From Hexactinellida sp. DTS-2022 (taxonomy: Eukaryota; Porifera; Hexactinellida), in assembly GCA_028753945.1 (NCBI GenBank), contig JAPNXP010000003.1, forward strand, positions 992,001 to 1,056,000: a stretch of 64,000 nucleotides of DNA, given 5' to 3'. Below, one piece after another: positions 1 through 11,085 of this stretch. Position 1 is the stretch's first letter; each line of letters opens with the position of its first letter. The position numbers were made by a program, and so were the translations under genes. Below the pieces are notes generated by a model. The model was given only the letters and a program-made list of their open reading frames with translations. It was not told the DNA's origin and made no database searches.

Positions 1-420
1 AGGGTCGAAAACTCAGGTTTTTAGGCTATCCATGGTTAAATAAATGCAATCCAACTATTCCATTGCCTTAGAAATAGGTCAAGTATTTTGATCAACAATA
101 TTTAAGCAACCTTGAAAGTTTCAGACAGCAGAGTAAATTATTTCTTGATAAAATAACCTACTTTGTGTAACGATATACCAACATTCAACAAATGAGGATT
201 AATCATTGACGATGATAAGGTAATGACAATATGATGAATACTATTGGAAATACTGAAGGCGACCATTGTTTTTGTTAGATAATATTAACAAAACATTAAT
301 CGTGCACAAAGTGACCGCTTTTGGTGAAATAAAGTTCCGGGGTCATTTCCCTTTTTGCCCTAACTTGTGCAATAACTTTTCCCATTAGTAGAGAAAAAGC
401 ACACGCAATGGTTTACATAA
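1..420. other. Intergenic, no gene recognised
   Basis: AT-rich sequence. No convincing coding region, RNA gene or terminal repeat was seen in it. Confidence 0.5.
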
Positions 421-755
421 GGCCACATAAAATAAATTACTTGTTTATCATCCATATTTTTCGAGAAAATTGGGACGGCGGACGGGATTTTATTTTTATT
501 TTTTATTTCCATTAATATGCAAATAACATCATCATATGCCAAAAATAAACATAAATATTTAATTTAATTATAAAATAACATAACAATGCCCAAATAATTA
601 AAGTAATGCTCTAAAATATAGGACTTACTTTACACAAGTTTATTGCTTATATTTTGTACGATTATGTTCATAATATAATAATAAAATAGATCCGGACGGA
701 TAATAAAAATTGGGGCGGGCGGGGATGATAAACAAGTTATTTATTTTATACGGCC
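421..755 (+). mobile_element. Tourist-like (PIF/Harbinger-type) MITE, full copy
   Basis: The ends are inverted repeats of about 33 bp: the left begins GGCCACATAAAATAAATTAC and the right ends with a near-complement closing in GGCC at 755. A 3-bp TAA flanks both sides (418-420 and 756-758). TWA target duplications with GG-starting termini are typical of PIF/Harbinger. No coding capacity. A second copy, split in two halves, lies at 26658-26788 and 27723-27940. Confidence 0.8.
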
Positions 756-758
756 TAA

Positions 759-1685
759 TCAGGAATGATAAGGTGTTATCGGCATCAAAAGAATAAAAAC
801 ATGCTAACCCAAAATCATGTAGACGTGATACTATGATCCCTGTAGGAAATAGATTGTCAAGATCGCAGAAGTGTATACAAAATCCGATTTATCCAGAATA
901 ACGACCTTTGAAGAACTGAATTTAATATCTTGAGGATAATACAGTTCCTCAATTGAAGAAATGAAATCGAAAACTTGGTTTGAAGATTTGCACTCTGTGG
1001 TTATTGAGGTCACAGATAAACGTGTCATTATGTTTCGGGTGAATGGCTAGACCATTGGGACGAATAAATATTCCATTGGTCTAGCCAAACCCACCAATGT
1101 TTTGCAAATATTCAATTGTGTGGCTAGCCCAACAATTAACAATTAGATTCCCATCTTTGTTAAGAGGGGGCGCAGGGGGCGCAGCTGCGCCCCCTACAGG
1201 GGCACAGGATATTAAGAAATAGTTTTGTGATAATTTGTGATTTCACTTCTATATATTTTGGATTAGAAAACCTTTGTTAATTAATCATAAATATTAGTAC
1301 TAAAGTTTCATATACTAATATACAATTTTTATGGAGCTTTTTCTAATAAAAAATGTTATACAGTGGATACCGTTTATAAGCACATCGTCGGGTCCTGCAC
1401 TTGATGTGCTCATAACCGGCATGTTCTTTTAACTGACATCAATTTTATATGGTATTTGGTAACCGATTTCCAACATTGTGTGCATATATCCGATATGCCC
1501 TTATAACCGGTAAGCTTATATCCGACATCTACTGTAGTAGGGTTCTATTATAGCTTTATACTATAAGTGCACACTATTAGTTACAAATAATAACGACACA
1601 AAATACTATAAATCAGAAAATCAACAAATGTTTTTTAATCTTAAATTATAATAAACTAAAGCATTTTTTGTTTCCCTTCAATTTT
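759..1685. other. Intergenic with short palindromes
   Basis: No gene seen. Two structures stand out. One is a hairpin of about 15 bp with arms near 1044-1059 and 1072-1087 (CTAGACCA type). The other is a perfect 20-bp GC palindrome at 1175-1194 centred on GCAGCTGC. The GC-rich piece around 1170-1205 may be the end of an older hAT-type element whose other end lies near 4690, but I could not establish a target duplication. Confidence 0.4.
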
Positions 1686-1693
1686 ATAGCAAT

Positions 1694-4617
1694 CAGGGGT
1701 GTAGTGTAGGGGGAGCGGGGGGGAGCGGCGCTCCCCCAAGACAAATTCTAGGGGGAGCGGCGCTCCTCCACTACAAATTCAAGAGGGAGAGCGCTCCCTT
1801 ACTTTAACTATATTATTGTTATTTTATTATAATAAAGGTAGATTAAGTTTTCCGGAGTTGCCCTTCTTTCGTACTCTAGTCAACTCCGCTCAATGGGGTA
1901 AAATTGGCACCAGGCCATTTCCAACCAATTAAGCGGATTAAACGTGTTGGCTCGGTCTCCGGAATTATTTAACATCGCACTGCACTGTTTTGGCCAAGTG
2001 ATCCTATTAACCGTGTGACAATTTTGTATATTCTCTACCATTATAACAACGGTGCAATTGGGCTTTGCCATACTGTCTCTCAATAATTAATGGCCCCTAC
2101 ACCTACAGTCATGTGAAATTCCATAAAAGATTATTTCATTATTTTTCAACTTACTCAGGGATGTGGCAAAGTGTAGTAAAAGGGAACATTGAAACATTTT
2201 TATCTACTTTCTCTTTGTCTAATTTTAAAATTCCTATTACCTATTTCTGTTAGATATAATTTTGACCAATTATTATTTATCCAATACTCACCAATGGCAT
2301 CTCTGGAAGAATCTATTGATCAATCTCCTCCTACAAAGCGCCTTCGAAGAACTCTAGATAATTATTTCACTTCATTTTCTAACAATTCACAATCTGAAGA
2401 AGATAATATTATTGAAGTAAGCTCTCACAGCACTGAGACTGGGCCTGCTATTAATACGATAGCCTCTTCTAGCATTGCTTCTGGCGAGATTAGAATTCCT
2501 GATATTTGGTCTCCCGATGTGTGGGAAAGTAAAAAGAAGTATTACCCATGGTTATTTGGCAAAGATGGCACTCTGGGGTGTTTAATATGCCAGAAAGTGT
2601 CTTGTCTATCCTTGCATAAGAGAAGAGGTGTTTATATCACTACAGAATGGTCTGAAGGTATTGTTAACTATTATGGTGATACAAGAGAAGCAAGATTAAA
2701 ATCATTACGTAAGAAAATTGTTCGACACAAAACTTCTCACGCACACACTATTGCAGAAGAAATTATTCTAAGTGCAGAAAAGTCCTGTATTGAAACGCAC
2801 ATAGATAATTTGAAACATTTAGAATTAGAGGACACTAAACGAATTTTTCGAACAGCTTACTATCTAGCCAAGAATAATCGACCGTATACAGATCATCCCG
2901 ATTTAGTTGAGCTACAACAGTTGAATGGCACTGATCTTGGGGTAGGTCTTCATTCCCGCTATTCTGCAACAGAAATCATTGATCACATAGCGTTCCAAAT
3001 GAGACTTAAGATTTGTTCCCGTATACTGGAAATTGAAGGTAAAATAGCGTTAATTATTGATGAATCAACTACCATATCAAATATTTCTACACTAGTAGTT
3101 TATCTAAAGTGCGAAACTTCGAAGCTAGAAAGTCCGCAATTCATGTTTTTGGATCTCATTGAACTGGCAAAGCAGGATGCCTCAACTATCCTGGGTACTT
3201 TATTGAATTGTATGGAGAGTTACGGATTTAATAATCATTATCTTAGCCAACATTTAATCGGATTTGCTTCTGATGGTGCGAGCGTTATGCTTGGCAGAAA
3301 TAGTGGTGTAGGAACACAGTTTGCGATAAAATATCCAAATATCATTCTCTGGCACTGCTTAAACCATCGTCTAGAGTTATCTGTATCTGACACAATTAAG
3401 AGATTAAATTATATCAATCACTTCAAAATTTTCTTTGATAAATTATATACTTTATATTCACGCTCACCAAAGAATCAAAGAGAATTGAGAGAATGTTCAT
3501 CGTCTGTCTGTGAACAAGTCACAAAAATTGGACGAATGCTTGATACAAGGTGGGTTGCCAGTTCTTTCCGAACAGTAAAAGCTGTCTGGTCCAGTTACCA
3601 ATCTCTATGTAAACATTTCGATAATGCATCTCAAGATCCTGAGAGGAGTTCTACTGAAAGAGCGACATTTAATGGAATGTTGAAAAGAATTCGATCACCT
3701 GAATTTTTAGTCGATCTGGGTCTAATGTATGATACTCTTTATGAGTTATCAGCTCTTTCGGAATTATTACAACATCGTGCCACTACAATTATTTATGCTG
3801 ATAAAATGATTCTCAGAACAATTCGACGTCTAGAATACTTGATCGAGAATGGCGGGACGAAATCACTTGAGGCAGAATGTGCTAGGAGGAATTTAAAATT
3901 CAATCTAACAACTCTTATACCGAATGCATCTATTATTAACATTAATAAAGTCAATTTTCTTAGTACTTTGATCAAGTTTATGCAGGCTCGTTTATTTAAA
4001 GCAACTGTGGCAGATGACTCATCTTTAATAAAGAATCTGCAAGTATTATCACCAGAATTTTGGCCTGTTGAACACACTCCTGGGTATGGAGAAAGAGAAA
4101 TCAAACTTTTATGTGACCGGTTTGGATTATCCGAAATAAGGATTGTTAATGCATTCTGTGATTACTATGAGGATTTGGGTCTCAATGTTCCTTCAGATTT
4201 AAAACCTCTATTAGGATGTATTGATGTTATTCCCTGTAGCTCATCGGAATGTGAGCGCGGATTTAGCCAGATGAATATCATTTTAGATGAGAAACGCAAC
4301 AGATTAACAATAAAACATGTTTCCTCGTTGATGTTCATCCAAATTAATGGTCCTCCTTTATCAATATGGAATCCCACAGAATATACTAAAACATGGCTAA
4401 GACATCATAATTCTGCTTCGGTGTGTCGAAGTTTGAAAGATAAAACATCTGCACCGAAGAAGGACAACATTATTTGGAAGTATTTTTAGTTTATATTACT
4501 CGTAATGTGGATTACAACATGTTTCGTTGATAGAAAAATAACTTTGTTTACAAATTTTTGCATAATATATTCTTTTATAAGCGCTCCCCCACTACAAATT
4601 TTAGCACTACATCCCTG
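1694..4617 (+). mobile_element. Complete hAT transposon (hAT-A)
   Basis: The element is 2924 bp long. Its left end is CAGGGGTGTAGTG and its right end, read inward on the other strand, is CAGGGATGTAGTG. The flanks are a perfect 8-bp target duplication ATAGCAAT (1686-1693 and 4618-4625), which is diagnostic for hAT. Both subterminal regions carry GGGAGCG/CGCTCCC palindromic motifs (1709-1800 and 4581-4590). It encodes one uninterrupted transposase, so it looks young and possibly autonomous. Confidence 0.93.
2294..4489 (+). CDS. hAT transposase, intact
   Basis: This DDE transposase of the hAT superfamily has 731 codons from the ATG at 2294. That start sits in a good context and is preferred over an in-frame ATG at 2189, which adds a hydrophobic stretch not expected for the family. 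Near residues 80-155 is a BED/TTF-like zinc-binding stretch (CLIC, then SHAH). The catalytic residues expected for hAT are visible: D256 in the IDEST block, D327 in the SDGAS block and a glutamate at 652-654 in SECERGFS. The last of these opens the C-terminal hAT dimerisation domain, with LDEKRNRLT just after it. It resembles the ZNF862/KIAA-type hAT proteins of animals. There are no stops or frameshifts and no sign of an intron. It lies alone inside hAT-A, 600 bp from the left terminus. Confidence 0.93.
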   Translation: MASLEESIDQSPPTKRLRRTLDNYFTSFSNNSQSEEDNIIEVSSHSTETGPAINTIASSSIASGEIRIPDIWSPDVWESKKKYYPWLFGKDGTLGCLICQKVSCLSLHKRRGVYITTEWSEGIVNYYGDTREARLKSLRKKIVRHKTSHAHTIAEEIILSAEKSCIETHIDNLKHLELEDTKRIFRTAYYLAKNNRPYTDHPDLVELQQLNGTDLGVGLHSRYSATEIIDHIAFQMRLKICSRILEIEGKIALIIDESTTISNISTLVVYLKCETSKLESPQFMFLDLIELAKQDASTILGTLLNCMESYGFNNHYLSQHLIGFASDGASVMLGRNSGVGTQFAIKYPNIILWHCLNHRLELSVSDTIKRLNYINHFKIFFDKLYTLYSRSPKNQRELRECSSSVCEQVTKIGRMLDTRWVASSFRTVKAVWSSYQSLCKHFDNASQDPERSSTERATFNGMLKRIRSPEFLVDLGLMYDTLYELSALSELLQHRATTIIYADKMILRTIRRLEYLIENGGTKSLEAECARRNLKFNLTTLIPNASIININKVNFLSTLIKFMQARLFKATVADDSSLIKNLQVLSPEFWPVEHTPGYGEREIKLLCDRFGLSEIRIVNAFCDYYEDLGLNVPSDLKPLLGCIDVIPCSSSECERGFSQMNIILDEKRNRLTIKHVSSLMFIQINGPPLSIWNPTEYTKTWLRHHNSASVCRSLKDKTSAPKKDNIIWKYF

Positions 4618-5402
4618 ATAGCAATCCCTTGAAAATAATCTGCGAACCCTATGCGCCCTAAAGCTAAAATACCTAGCGCAGCCCCTGCCAACGACTCTAT
4701 CTCCTTAACGCCATGGCCGTGAGGTTGCTGTAGTAAACTATGGATAATCGAATTGACAAATTTTCCAGTTATGTCAAAGACACAAACTAAGTGATTCCCT
4801 CCATCATCATTGAAAACATGATTATCAAGAAAGAGTACCGAATTGGCCAGTGAAGATCATCACAGAGGAATTTAGAGGAGGGATAGACACTGCAAGAGTA
4901 CGACAAAGGTCGGATTTTGGCACGATACAAACTAATCAAGGAACACGTACGAAAATTCAAGATCCGGAAAAGTAAATCCGCACTTTGTTTCATCTGAGGA
5001 TAACTATGCTTAGTGGAAACCTCCAAAGTGCGATGAGAAATTAAATTCAAAAGTTCCTGAAAATGAAAAGATTCCACGAGTTTACTGTCTGTAAAACATG
5101 GCGAAATATTGCAGAAAAGAAAGTACCAAAATTTTTAGTTCCCCAAGAAGTATCACCAGACGTGGAAGAAGAAATAATTATACAATCTTGATAAATAGGT
5201 GTCGTGGAATTCAGAGCAAAAGCTGTGGTAAATGCTCGGTAATATTACGAAAGGTGGGTCCACCTCTTTCGCCGTGGCAACAATCGAAAATAAATATTTT
5301 TGGTATGTTGGCAAGTGACGAACAGTTGGTTGAAACAAAAAAAATAGACTATCTTATTGTACTCTACAAGACTAAATCAGAGGTTAGGATAAGTCCTTTC
5401 TC

Positions 5403-6122
5403 TAGGGTTGCCAGATTTTCATAAGGCCAGACCCGGACAAAAAAATTTCTCTACACTATAAACCATATTTGTTGTTACTAACATATCTACCGTACATCTA
5501 AGGCATATTGTTAACAATGTATCAAAATGCTAACTATTATACATTGTGTTATTTATGAAATTGCTTGTACTTATCACTTAATAGCAGTGGCGTAGCCAAG
5601 CCCGGGCCTGGGGGGCACAGGCCCGGGCAACTTCTCTCTGTGCCCCGGCAATATTTTTCAATATGGTTATATTTAGTGCAGTGGAGTAGCCAAGCCCGGG
5701 ACTGGGGGGCACAGGCCCGGGCAACTTCTCTCTGTGCCCGGGCAATATTTAACAATATGGTTATATTTAGTGCAGTGGAGTAGCCAAGCCCGGGACTGGG
5801 GGGCACAGGCCCGGGAAACTTCTCTCTGTGCCCGGGCAATCTCTCGGTGCTGGCTACGCCACTGCTTAACAGATTTATAAACGCAATCAATGTAAGAGCC
5901 TATTTAGAATAGATAAATTCTGAAACATAACATAACATAATATTAACTAGTAACTAAGGAATGATAACCTATAACATTAGGAAAATATGAATTATTGTGC
6001 ATATTGCTTCATAATGGTGCTAACTTCTCCAAACCCGGACAAAATAGCTCCAAACCCGGACCCCGGACAAATGGCTCTAAACCCGGACTGTCCGGGTCAA
6101 ACCCGGACGTCTGGCAACCCTA
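5403..6122. mobile_element. Non-autonomous hAT element inside the caspase pseudogene
   Basis: Termini are TAGGGTTGCCAGA (left) and its complement at the right end, and the 8-bp duplication CCTTTCTC is perfect (5395-5402 and 6123-6130). The interior has several CCCGGACAA-type motifs and no coding capacity. A second hAT MITE is nested at 5585-5864, so the original element was about 430 bp. Confidence 0.92.
5585..5864. mobile_element. hAT MITE built of three 94-bp units
   Basis: Termini are CAGTGGCGTAGCCA and its complement. Flanks CTTAATAG (5577-5584) and CTTAACAG (5865-5872) match 7 of 8. The body is a tandem trimer with units starting at 5585, 5679 and 5773, each beginning with the terminal motif. 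The last unit ends in the inverted terminus. It is nested in the element at 5403-6122. Confidence 0.88.
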
Positions 6123-6260
6123 CCTTTCTCATTAACCGCGTACACTTGGTCGGTCCAAATCTTTTTCGATCACTTCCATGAGTACAAATGCCAAAAGCAA
6201 ACGCGTCGTAGAGGCTGTGATCCATTTTATATGTTAACTCTAGTTGTTCCATTAATTGTT

Positions 6261-6794
6261 CTAAAGGAGAATATTATATCACCCCCCTGCCTAATGTATT
6301 CGAACGTTTACTAATTTTTATGCAGACACAATATTCGTTTGGTGAATTATTTACGGCTGTTTAAACTACTCTGAAAAGACTATAAATATATTACTATAGT
6401 TATAAATTCAAATGCATTGTAATTTAAGCCATTTAGGCAATATCCATGAAGTTGCATAAGATATCTTCCACGTGCCACTTGTGGCACGAATGGGAATATG
6501 GTTGTATCTCAATAGAAAATAATCGTTATAATTTGAAATTATTCACTTAGAGTAATTCAACCAAGTGGTATTCAAATCGGCTATCAGAACTTGTATATTC
6601 AATTTGCATTTTGATGATACAGAAATTTTATCATTAATTGGCTAATTATAAAGTTAATGAGTTAATAGCCTCCAGAAAAATGTGAAATATAAACCAAATA
6701 TAAATTAGAAATATTGTGATATATTAGAGAAGTGGAGGAGCCAATAGATTCATTAAATTTTAAGAAATTCATGGTTCAGCAACATGGTAGGAGG
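6261..6794. other. Intergenic
   Basis: No gene seen. It holds a short palindrome at 6471-6488 (CGTGCCAC, TT, GTGGCACG). The right half of this resembles the Transib terminus found at 52449, but is too short to call. Confidence 0.4.
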
Positions 6795-7514
6795 CAGGGT
6801 TGAAATCGAATCAACCAAATACCAATTTAACCAAACAAGGTTCGGACAGAATAAGTTGGTAAACCGAATAATTCGGTGGAGCAAATAATTTTCTCAACCG
6901 AATAGTTTACTTCAGATAGGATAACCATATCATATCCAATTCAAACTTGTAGCTTGCACCTAATGGATATAGATACTGTATATAAACACAAAGATCCTAT
7001 GAATTTGTTAAATCAAATTTTTCGGTAAATACATTTTTCTGTTATCCAAATTATTCGGTTGACCGAATTATTTGGTTGTCTACCGGGTAACAAATAATGA
7101 TATTTTGTTTCAAACCGAATATCAACTATTTACCAAATATAATTTCGTTAAACCAGGGTTACGCAAACTTTAATTTATAACAGGCCACATATTCTTAACA
7201 GAATTTACTAAGGCCGCAAACAATATCGAGATATTTTTTGAAATTTATAACAAAACTATAATGTTGTTGGAACTCTAGTAATTTCTAAGCAAAAAGAGTC
7301 TAAATTTACTGTTTACTATAGTACATTAATCAGTGTGTATATTTGTACAAACCAGATGAAAAATTGAAATGTCTCTCGGACCACACATGATATAAATTTG
7401 CATTGGGTTATCTGGCCACACATAGGGTAGTTTAAGGCAGCATGCGGCCTGAAAAAGATAGTTTGCGGGACCTTGCTTTAAACCGAATATTTTCAACTAT
7501 TCGGTTGCATCCCT
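6795..7514. mobile_element. Non-autonomous hAT element
   Basis: Left end is CAGGGTTGAAATCGAAT, and the right end read inward is CAGGGATGCAACCGAAT. Flanks GTAGGAGG (6787-6794) and GTAGGAAG (7515-7522) match 7 of 8. The interior repeats ATTCGGTT-type motifs on both strands. A second element is nested at 7154-7475. Confidence 0.85.
7154..7475. mobile_element. Nested hAT MITE
   Basis: Left end is CAGGGTTACGCAAACTT, and the right end read inward is CAAGGTCCCGCAAACTA. Flanks CGTTAAAC (7146-7153) and CTTTAAAC (7476-7483) match 7 of 8. No coding capacity. It is inserted in the element at 6795-7514, so it is the younger of the two. Confidence 0.78.
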
Positions 7515-9895
7515 GGTAGGAAGGTAGAAATTTTAATTTAGACAATAAATTGCGAAATTGCTAAAGTTATACCATAATTAAGAATAGCTATGGAGAATCG
7601 ATGTAAATAGGAATAAACCAATAAGGTATTGAAAGTAAGATTATGGTGCGGAGAGAGTTCAAACCCCAAAGCATCGAAAGTTCGATTGTAGTTGATGGCG
7701 GATTGAAGGTGTCCAGGCCGAAATAAAGAGTCGGTCGAAAATTCACAGTAAGGGACTATGAATGCAATACCGTGCACTAAACTATTGAAAGCGTAGTACA
7801 TAGATAATTCCGAGGAAAGGCTCGCGGATAAAGATTCCATTAAAAGCTAATAAGTTTGCCAACAAATACTATTGAACAGTAGACACGGTCAAATTGCAAT
7901 TGGACACAATATGTGATGGGTATCGTTGATTCTACACCATCACCCGATTGACAACATTTCCCATAACATATGCTTACAAAATATCAGCTAAGAGAATTGA
8001 TTAACTAAAATGATAATGAGTAATCGCTGGAATATGTAAATGTTGGGTAATTAACGCTGGTTCCTACTATAAACGCATTAGTGAGTATCTATAACTATCT
8101 ACTCGTTTATCCTAGTAAGCTAATACTTCCTAATCTATAAGGACATAGTGTATAGGCTATTTTAAGACTGCTAGCGCTATAATATAAGGCTTCTAAGCAC
8201 TGATTTTTTTGAAATTCTATATTTAAGCTCCCATATAGAAGAATAAAGTACTAAAGGCTTAGTTTTGAAGAATTGATAAAGATTACAAAAATTTGAATCG
8301 GTTAAATCAATTCTTCCATTTCCCCTTGAGTTACTCTAGGAAGGTGCTAATATCAAAAAGTCAAATTTTTCCGTCGGAATTGCTGGATTTATGAAAAAAC
8401 GGACGGTTTTCCACATTTGAGCCACTTTTCTGCTCTCAAAGGGCCCAGGTTTGTAAAATAAGGACGAATTCGGAAAATCGGAACCGTAACAGGTCTAAGT
8501 TTACATACTATAGTGCTATATTCCAAATTTCAGCGTTATAACTTCAAAAAGTTCACCAAAACTAAGCTTTAAAATTGTGGCATGCCATAATTAGATATGG
8601 TGGTACTCAGGTGGCAGAGAGGATTTTCGACACGTCTACAGGGAAGAATATTGATTTGGGAAGGAATTAAAATCGGCCATATCGCTGGAATTCAATCACT
8701 GATAGTGTCTGAAAGTTAGAACTAAGCTCCAGTTCACTTTCGAATTTGCATTTCTCTCTTTCGATGGTCACATGACACCTCCATATATGGGCATTCGAGA
8801 TTATTAGGAAGGTAACCATTTGGTTTTGAGTGATTTTAGACATTGCAATGATTTCGAGATGATATATCAATGTGATTAGTAATTTAGAGCTAAGCTCTAG
8901 AGTCTCTCGTTTAGAAGTTTCAAATATGCATGTGTCATCAAAATTGGTCACATTCACACTACCATATAGGGCATTTTTGAAAACGGGGCCTCCTAGGCTC
9001 ACAAAATGTATTATTTGCATATGGGAAACCATGTATGCTGATGATTTTTCACTAGTGCTATTTTAATTTATCTCCTTTCCTCTCCGAGTTACAAATTAGT
9101 TAAGAATCCGTACCCTGAAGATCGCCGAAGGGCTATAACTTTTGAAATTTCCACTTTTTCCTAAAGATTTTTGTGAGTTGTGCAAAAAATTCCTCAGACT
9201 ATCATATGTCTGAATATTGAAACGTTGTAAATACAATAAATAGTTATTTTAACGTGGGCAACACCTTCGGAGTTATAAAACCGAGTTTTAATATTAAATG
9301 CCGCTCTTCTAAAACAGTCATAACTCTGGTAATAATGATCGGATCGATGAAAACCCAAGTCCCATCGAAAGATACCATCCTTCCGCAGTATCTATGTAAA
9401 TATTGTAAAAATTTGGACATTTCTAATAATGGGCGATTACAAGGCGGAACCAGCGTTAAATTGATAATTGAGTACTAGCAAAAAAGTAACACCTGGGAAT
9501 TAGCAGGAATTTGCAACAGTTGAGTGACTAAAATGACAATTGTGTAGATAAACCAATTGAAGGATAGAGTATATCGCAGGAATTTGTACCAGTTGGGTAA
9601 ATACTAAATACACTAATAATTGAGTACTAAATCAAATTCTAACAATTAGTCCACAGTAGGAGTGAACAAGAACAGAGTAAAAGATAGTCCCAACTAAAGT
9701 ATAATAAAAAGGTATAATATTTCACTAGGCAATTCATTGAAGATCTTAAGTTTGACCGCATAAATTGAGAATTAAAAAAAGACAATACTCATTCATTAAA
9801 AGAATTCCTGGGTCGTTTCGCATCTCTGTTGTTGCATTCAAGACGTCTTTTGGTCCTCTTGACCTTGTGTACTAAACGGGCTAAACGAAACGTCT
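7515..9895. other. No gene; diverged repeat family D material
   Basis: The stretch around 8500-9060 is a diverged copy of repeat family D, recognisable by the TTAGAGCTAAGCTCTAGAG and CCATATATGGGCAT-type motifs found again near 36800, 38320 and 39200. Two similar GGAATTTGCA/GTAC-CAGTTG segments occur at about 9505-9525 and 9578-9597. Nothing else was recognised. Confidence 0.5.
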
Positions 9896-10335
9896 CTAGG
9901 CACAATAGCAACTAGTCACTAGTGTGAGGTTATCATGACCTGCCCAATTGTGTGCGCCATATTCTTTAGCAACACGCCGATTACATTGGTCTTTGCAAAT
10001 GGAAATTATTCCAGAAACATCTATCTTTTGCTTGTCCGAGTACTCATCCAGAGATAAATTGATGAAATCAACCACTTGTTGACAACTCATCATCTCAAAT
10101 ATCCAGTAACAAGCTAGTACAATAAATATATCCCCTCGATGAGTGTTGAGGTTAGGACTTCCGGAAAACTAATTATCATATGCTTTTCAGGAGGCAGATT
10201 AGGGATATCCTTGTAGGCATGGTCTCCAAATGAACGTGACATATTCAGGGCTACCCCGGGATAGATACGACCATTCACTACCTTTCCACAATCCTGAACA
10301 ATGCGAAAATATTCCCTGTCATCTGTAGGCTTATG
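9896..10335 (-). pseudogene. PP2C-type Ser/Thr phosphatase, C-terminal half relic
   Basis: The minus strand shows a HKPTDDRE block followed by GRIYPGVALNMSRSFGD, the PP2C signature containing the metal-site region. Then, after a one-base frame change near 10150, comes GDIFIVLAC...IFEMMSCQQVVDFI, and finally GHDNLTLVTSC, the conserved DN metal-binding motif near the C terminus. PP2C enzymes are Mg/Mn-dependent phosphatases, and only about 150 of the usual 300 or so residues remain. Homology stops abruptly at the His codon next to a CACAGTG motif at 10336, which looks like a transposon terminus rather than an exon edge (there is no AG acceptor). The Asp of the usual ACDG motif reads as Tyr. This is a broken copy. 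Confidence 0.75.
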
Positions 10336-10347
10336 CACAGTGGCACG
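10336..10347 (+). repeat. Transib-like terminal motif abutting the PP2C relic
   Basis: CACAGTGGCACG is identical to the first 12 bp of the Transib element at 52449. It starts exactly where the PP2C reading frame ends. A related AGTGGCACGGCAC follows at 10371-10383. I did not find the partner end, so this may be a truncated copy. Confidence 0.5.
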
Positions 10348-10383
10348 GCACGCCGTACGCTGTTACTCTGAGTGGCACGGCAC

Positions 10384-11085
10384 CTGGAAGTAGGCCAATT
10401 TTTATATCTCAAATATCGTGACAGTTTAAAGCTAAACTGAAAGCTGAATATCATATAACTTCAAAAATATAAAAATAGCTGTAATACCTCACGTTGTATA
10501 GCTAGAATTGGAATTTGCCTAGTGTGACTATTCTAATTGTTCAGAGAGAATGATTCAAAACCACAAATGAACAGTGTGTATTATCACACTCAATTCTTAA
10601 AATAAATACAACTATTGCATTATAACGAGTTCTTTTGGTTGCTATTATAGATGAGTTTCATAATAACGTTGTTTATTTTATCCTAGTTCTAATAACACAT
10701 AAAATAATCGCGTTCAATGAATTGCTAAATTCAATATTAGATATTTCATCCGTTAGTTGGCTACAAAGTTTCAAAACTTTACCTGTCGCGTTCTGACAAG
10801 GTTTCTCGTAGATTTTATATGATAGCATTTAAATTCTCTATTTAATAAAGCCAATTCTAAATTCTCGAAAGTTCCCGATAACTAAGTTTAGTTAGCTCGA
10901 ACATACTGGGTCACTTGAAATTTTCCATAAATTCCAATTTTAATGTTGTATGTAAACATTGTGGTTGGTTAGCTGGTTGGTTAGCTAAATTTTGCAAATG
11001 CGGCTTTCGTGTTTTAATTAATAGTTTACGATATTTTCTATTGGAATAACCTTTAGTAATTGATTTTAAATATATCTAACAAGCT
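10384..11085. other. Intergenic
   Basis: AT-rich. No gene, terminal repeat or array was recognised beyond a short GGTTAGCTGGTTGGTTAGCT repeat near 10967-10987. Confidence 0.4.

Larger units (their letters stand above)
4950..6260 (-). pseudogene. Caspase-like (peptidase C14) pseudogene interrupted by a hAT element
   Basis: The minus strand shows caspase blocks in the right order. An apparent exon start follows a CTCCTTTAG acceptor at about 6261. Then comes a DHSLYDAF...ICTHGSD block with the catalytic His codon at 6178-6180. A 720-bp hAT element (5403-6122) follows. Then comes PKIFIFDCCHGERGG, with the putative catalytic Cys codon at 5277-5279 matching the QACRG position. Next is a p10-like block with TSGDTSWGTKNFGTFF, and a final strand motif ending LLFRILNF near 4952. 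Besides the insertion there are stops between the His and Cys blocks and at least two frameshifts, so it cannot make a protease. Caspases are metazoan cell-death or inflammatory proteases. No prodomain exon was found upstream. The family assignment rests on motif order and spacing. Confidence 0.78.

Noticed and set aside
1172..4690. An older hAT enclosing hAT-A
   Set aside because: GC-rich CAGGGG ends exist on both sides, but no matching 8-bp flanks were found.
5098..5424. 108-codon plus-strand frame
   Set aside because: It is antisense to the caspase relic and crosses into a hAT terminus; no family resemblance.
5549..5890. 113-codon minus-strand open frame with repeated proline-rich peptide
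   Set aside because: It is the translation of the three-unit hAT MITE; the repeats come from the DNA repeat, not a protein.
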